Assembly: GCA_036494675.1 (NCBI GenBank)
Contig: DASXOA010000192.1
Location: 1-6,286, forward strand
DNA: 6,286 bases
From: Rugosimonospora sp036494675
GTDB lineage: Bacteria > Actinomycetota > Actinomycetes > Mycobacteriales > Micromonosporaceae
Direction: 5' to 3'
The position numbers and the translations under genes are program-made. Below, piece after piece: positions 5,716 to 6,286 of this stretch. The notes beneath the pieces were generated by a model. The model saw nothing but the letters and a program-made list of their open reading frames with translations. It made no database searches and was not told the DNA's origin. Numbering within the stretch: position 1 is the first letter of the stretch; every line of letters begins with the position of its first letter.

Positions 5716-5827
5716 CCGGCTGGTCCGTACTAATTACTAAGACGCATTTCCACCGGCTCAGGTTCGCATGACTAGCTGTGGATTGCCTGGGAGCGGCCAG
5801 CGTGCCGACTGGTAGGGGGTGGCGCCA

Positions 5828-5864
5828 GCCATCGCCGGTTCACGTTGTGATAACGGGCGATGGC
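5828..5864. terminator. 37-nt imperfect hairpin downstream of the epimerase-like gene
   Basis: GCCATCGCC (5828-5836) pairs exactly with GGCGATGGC (5856-5864). After one mismatch GTT (5838-5840) pairs with AAC (5852-5854), and the core TCAC-GTT-GTGA is itself a dyad but cannot fully pair at the same time as the flanking stem. It lies about 125 nt beyond the stop of the epimerase-like gene and about 200 nt upstream of the sigma gene. It could be a terminator, or a protein-binding site centred on the core dyad. No T-run is present. Confidence 0.4.
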
Positions 5865-5948
5865 CCGCCCGCGATGCCCCGGATCCGTCGAAAGTGAGTC
5901 GCGCCACATGGCCCCGTCGGACCGCGGGCGCCCCCTCCCTCCGCGGTG

Positions 5949-5996
5949 CCGTCAGCCGCGCCGTCAGCCGCGCTGTCGGCCGCGCCGTCAGCCGCG
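5949..5996. repeat. Four copies of a 12-bp tandem repeat
   Basis: CCGTCAGCCGCG occurs at 5949, 5961 and 5985 without change, and at 5973 with two substitutions (CTGTCGGCCGCG). The last copy includes the stop codon of the epimerase-like gene (TGA at 5990-5988). As the period is a multiple of three, two further copies place TGA in the same frame beyond it. It looks like a small slippage expansion at the end of the gene. Confidence 0.9.
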
Positions 5997-6286
5997 CTGG
6001 TGCCAGGCTGCCAGGAGCGCCGACTCGTCCTCGCCACTCAGGCCGCTGGAGAGCCCCCGCTCGCCGGCCTCGACGTACCACGACAGGGTGTCCCGTGCCG
6101 TCTCACCCAGATCGCGGATGGTGAGGCCGGCGGCCAGCGCGGAGCCGACATCCCTGGTCAGGAAGCCGGCGTACTCGGGCAGCGGCAGCCACAGCGGCAG
6201 GGACCTGTCGCCGGCCCACGGATTCACCTCGTGTTCGGCCAGGAACTCCTGGTCGACCCAGGTGAGCCGCGGATCCGGACGACCGA
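5988..6286 (-). CDS. NAD-dependent epimerase/reductase-like protein, C-terminal part only
   Basis: Partial gene whose start lies beyond the right window edge. The visible 98 or so C-terminal residues read LTWVDQEFLAEHEV...PWAG, then SLPLWLPLPEYAGFLTRDVG, SALAAGLTIRDLGETARDTL and SWYVEAGERG...LLAAWHQRG. This is the typical end of an actinobacterial family annotated as NAD-dependent epimerase/dehydratase or reductase (extended SDR fold): the sugar- or substrate-side subdomain with the motif WLP and the closing segment in which a side chain is processed for proper folding. The Rossmann nucleotide-binding half is not in the window, so cofactor and substrate cannot be checked. No start lies inside the window: a GTG at 6227 is internal, because the same frame stays open and family-like to the edge. 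The stop codon sits in a 12-bp tandem repeat. Confidence 0.72.
   Translation of the reverse strand, partial: GRPDPRLTWVDQEFLAEHEVNPWAGDRSLPLWLPLPEYAGFLTRDVGSALAAGLTIRDLGETARDTLSWYVEAGERGLSSGLSGEDESALLAAWHQRG

Larger units (their letters stand above)
5627..5987. other. 361-bp non-coding region upstream of the sigma gene
   Basis: No convincing gene is seen; reading frames here have repetitive Ala/Arg/Thr-rich translations and no family features. The stretch contains, in order, the sigma-gene leader, a 20-bp palindrome (5696-5715), an AT-rich patch around TAATTA (5730-5735), a 37-nt imperfect hairpin (5828-5864) and most of a 12-bp tandem repeat (5949-5996). The AT-rich patch is the best place for a sigma-gene promoter on the minus strand, but I could not fit a clear -10/-35 pair. 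Confidence 0.6.

Noticed and set aside
4772..5740. Long plus-strand open frame antisense to the sigma gene (322 codons)
   Set aside because: It mirrors the sigma-factor codons and has no recognisable motif; the minus-strand protein is unmistakable.
5758..6124. Several frames through the 12-bp repeat giving Ala/Arg/Thr tetrapeptide repeats
   Set aside because: They appear on both strands and in several frames as a consequence of the repeat; none has a ribosome site or family resemblance.

Overview
The window comes from a very GC-rich actinomycete chromosome. The family is probably Micromonosporaceae or a close relative; this is inferred from gene content, GTG starts, leaderless-looking promoters and a SigB/HrdD-type sigma factor, not from a database search. 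It is mostly ordinary core and transport content. The interest lies in small-scale signals: repeats, palindromes, start-site architecture and one rare codon.

Positions 43-3078, minus strand: a compact molybdate uptake operon, read right to left. A one-component regulator (HTH plus molybdate-binding Mop/TOBE domain, 3078-2662) is followed 9 nt later by modA (lipoprotein binding protein, 2652-1864). modA overlaps modB (permease, 1867-1088) by ATGA, and modC (ATPase with its own TOBE region, 1074-43) follows. The regulator appears to start leaderless from an AT-rich promoter containing an inverted repeat, which suggests molybdate-responsive autoregulation of the whole operon.

Positions 3171-3968, plus strand: a trans-aconitate 2-methyltransferase-like gene (tam), divergent from the regulator across 92 bp and closed by a strong hairpin. 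Positions 4024-4509, plus strand: a DUF1003 two-helix membrane protein with a His/Cys-rich N-terminus and one in-frame TTA codon.

Positions 4510-4651: a convergent gap with a 16-bp tandem repeat and a 28-bp near-palindrome that probably acts as a terminator. Positions 4652-5626, minus strand: a group-2 primary-like sigma factor. The 361 bp upstream of it (5627-5987) hold a 20-bp palindrome, an AT-rich patch, a 37-nt imperfect hairpin and four copies of a 12-bp repeat. Positions 5988-6286, minus strand: the C-terminal end of an NAD-dependent epimerase/reductase-like protein cut by the window edge.

No RNA genes, CRISPR arrays, insertion sequences or phage genes were seen. I found no convincing new multi-gene system. 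The best leads are the regulator operator/promoter, the 17-bp duplication at the modB-modC junction, the two short tandem repeats and the palindrome ahead of the sigma gene.
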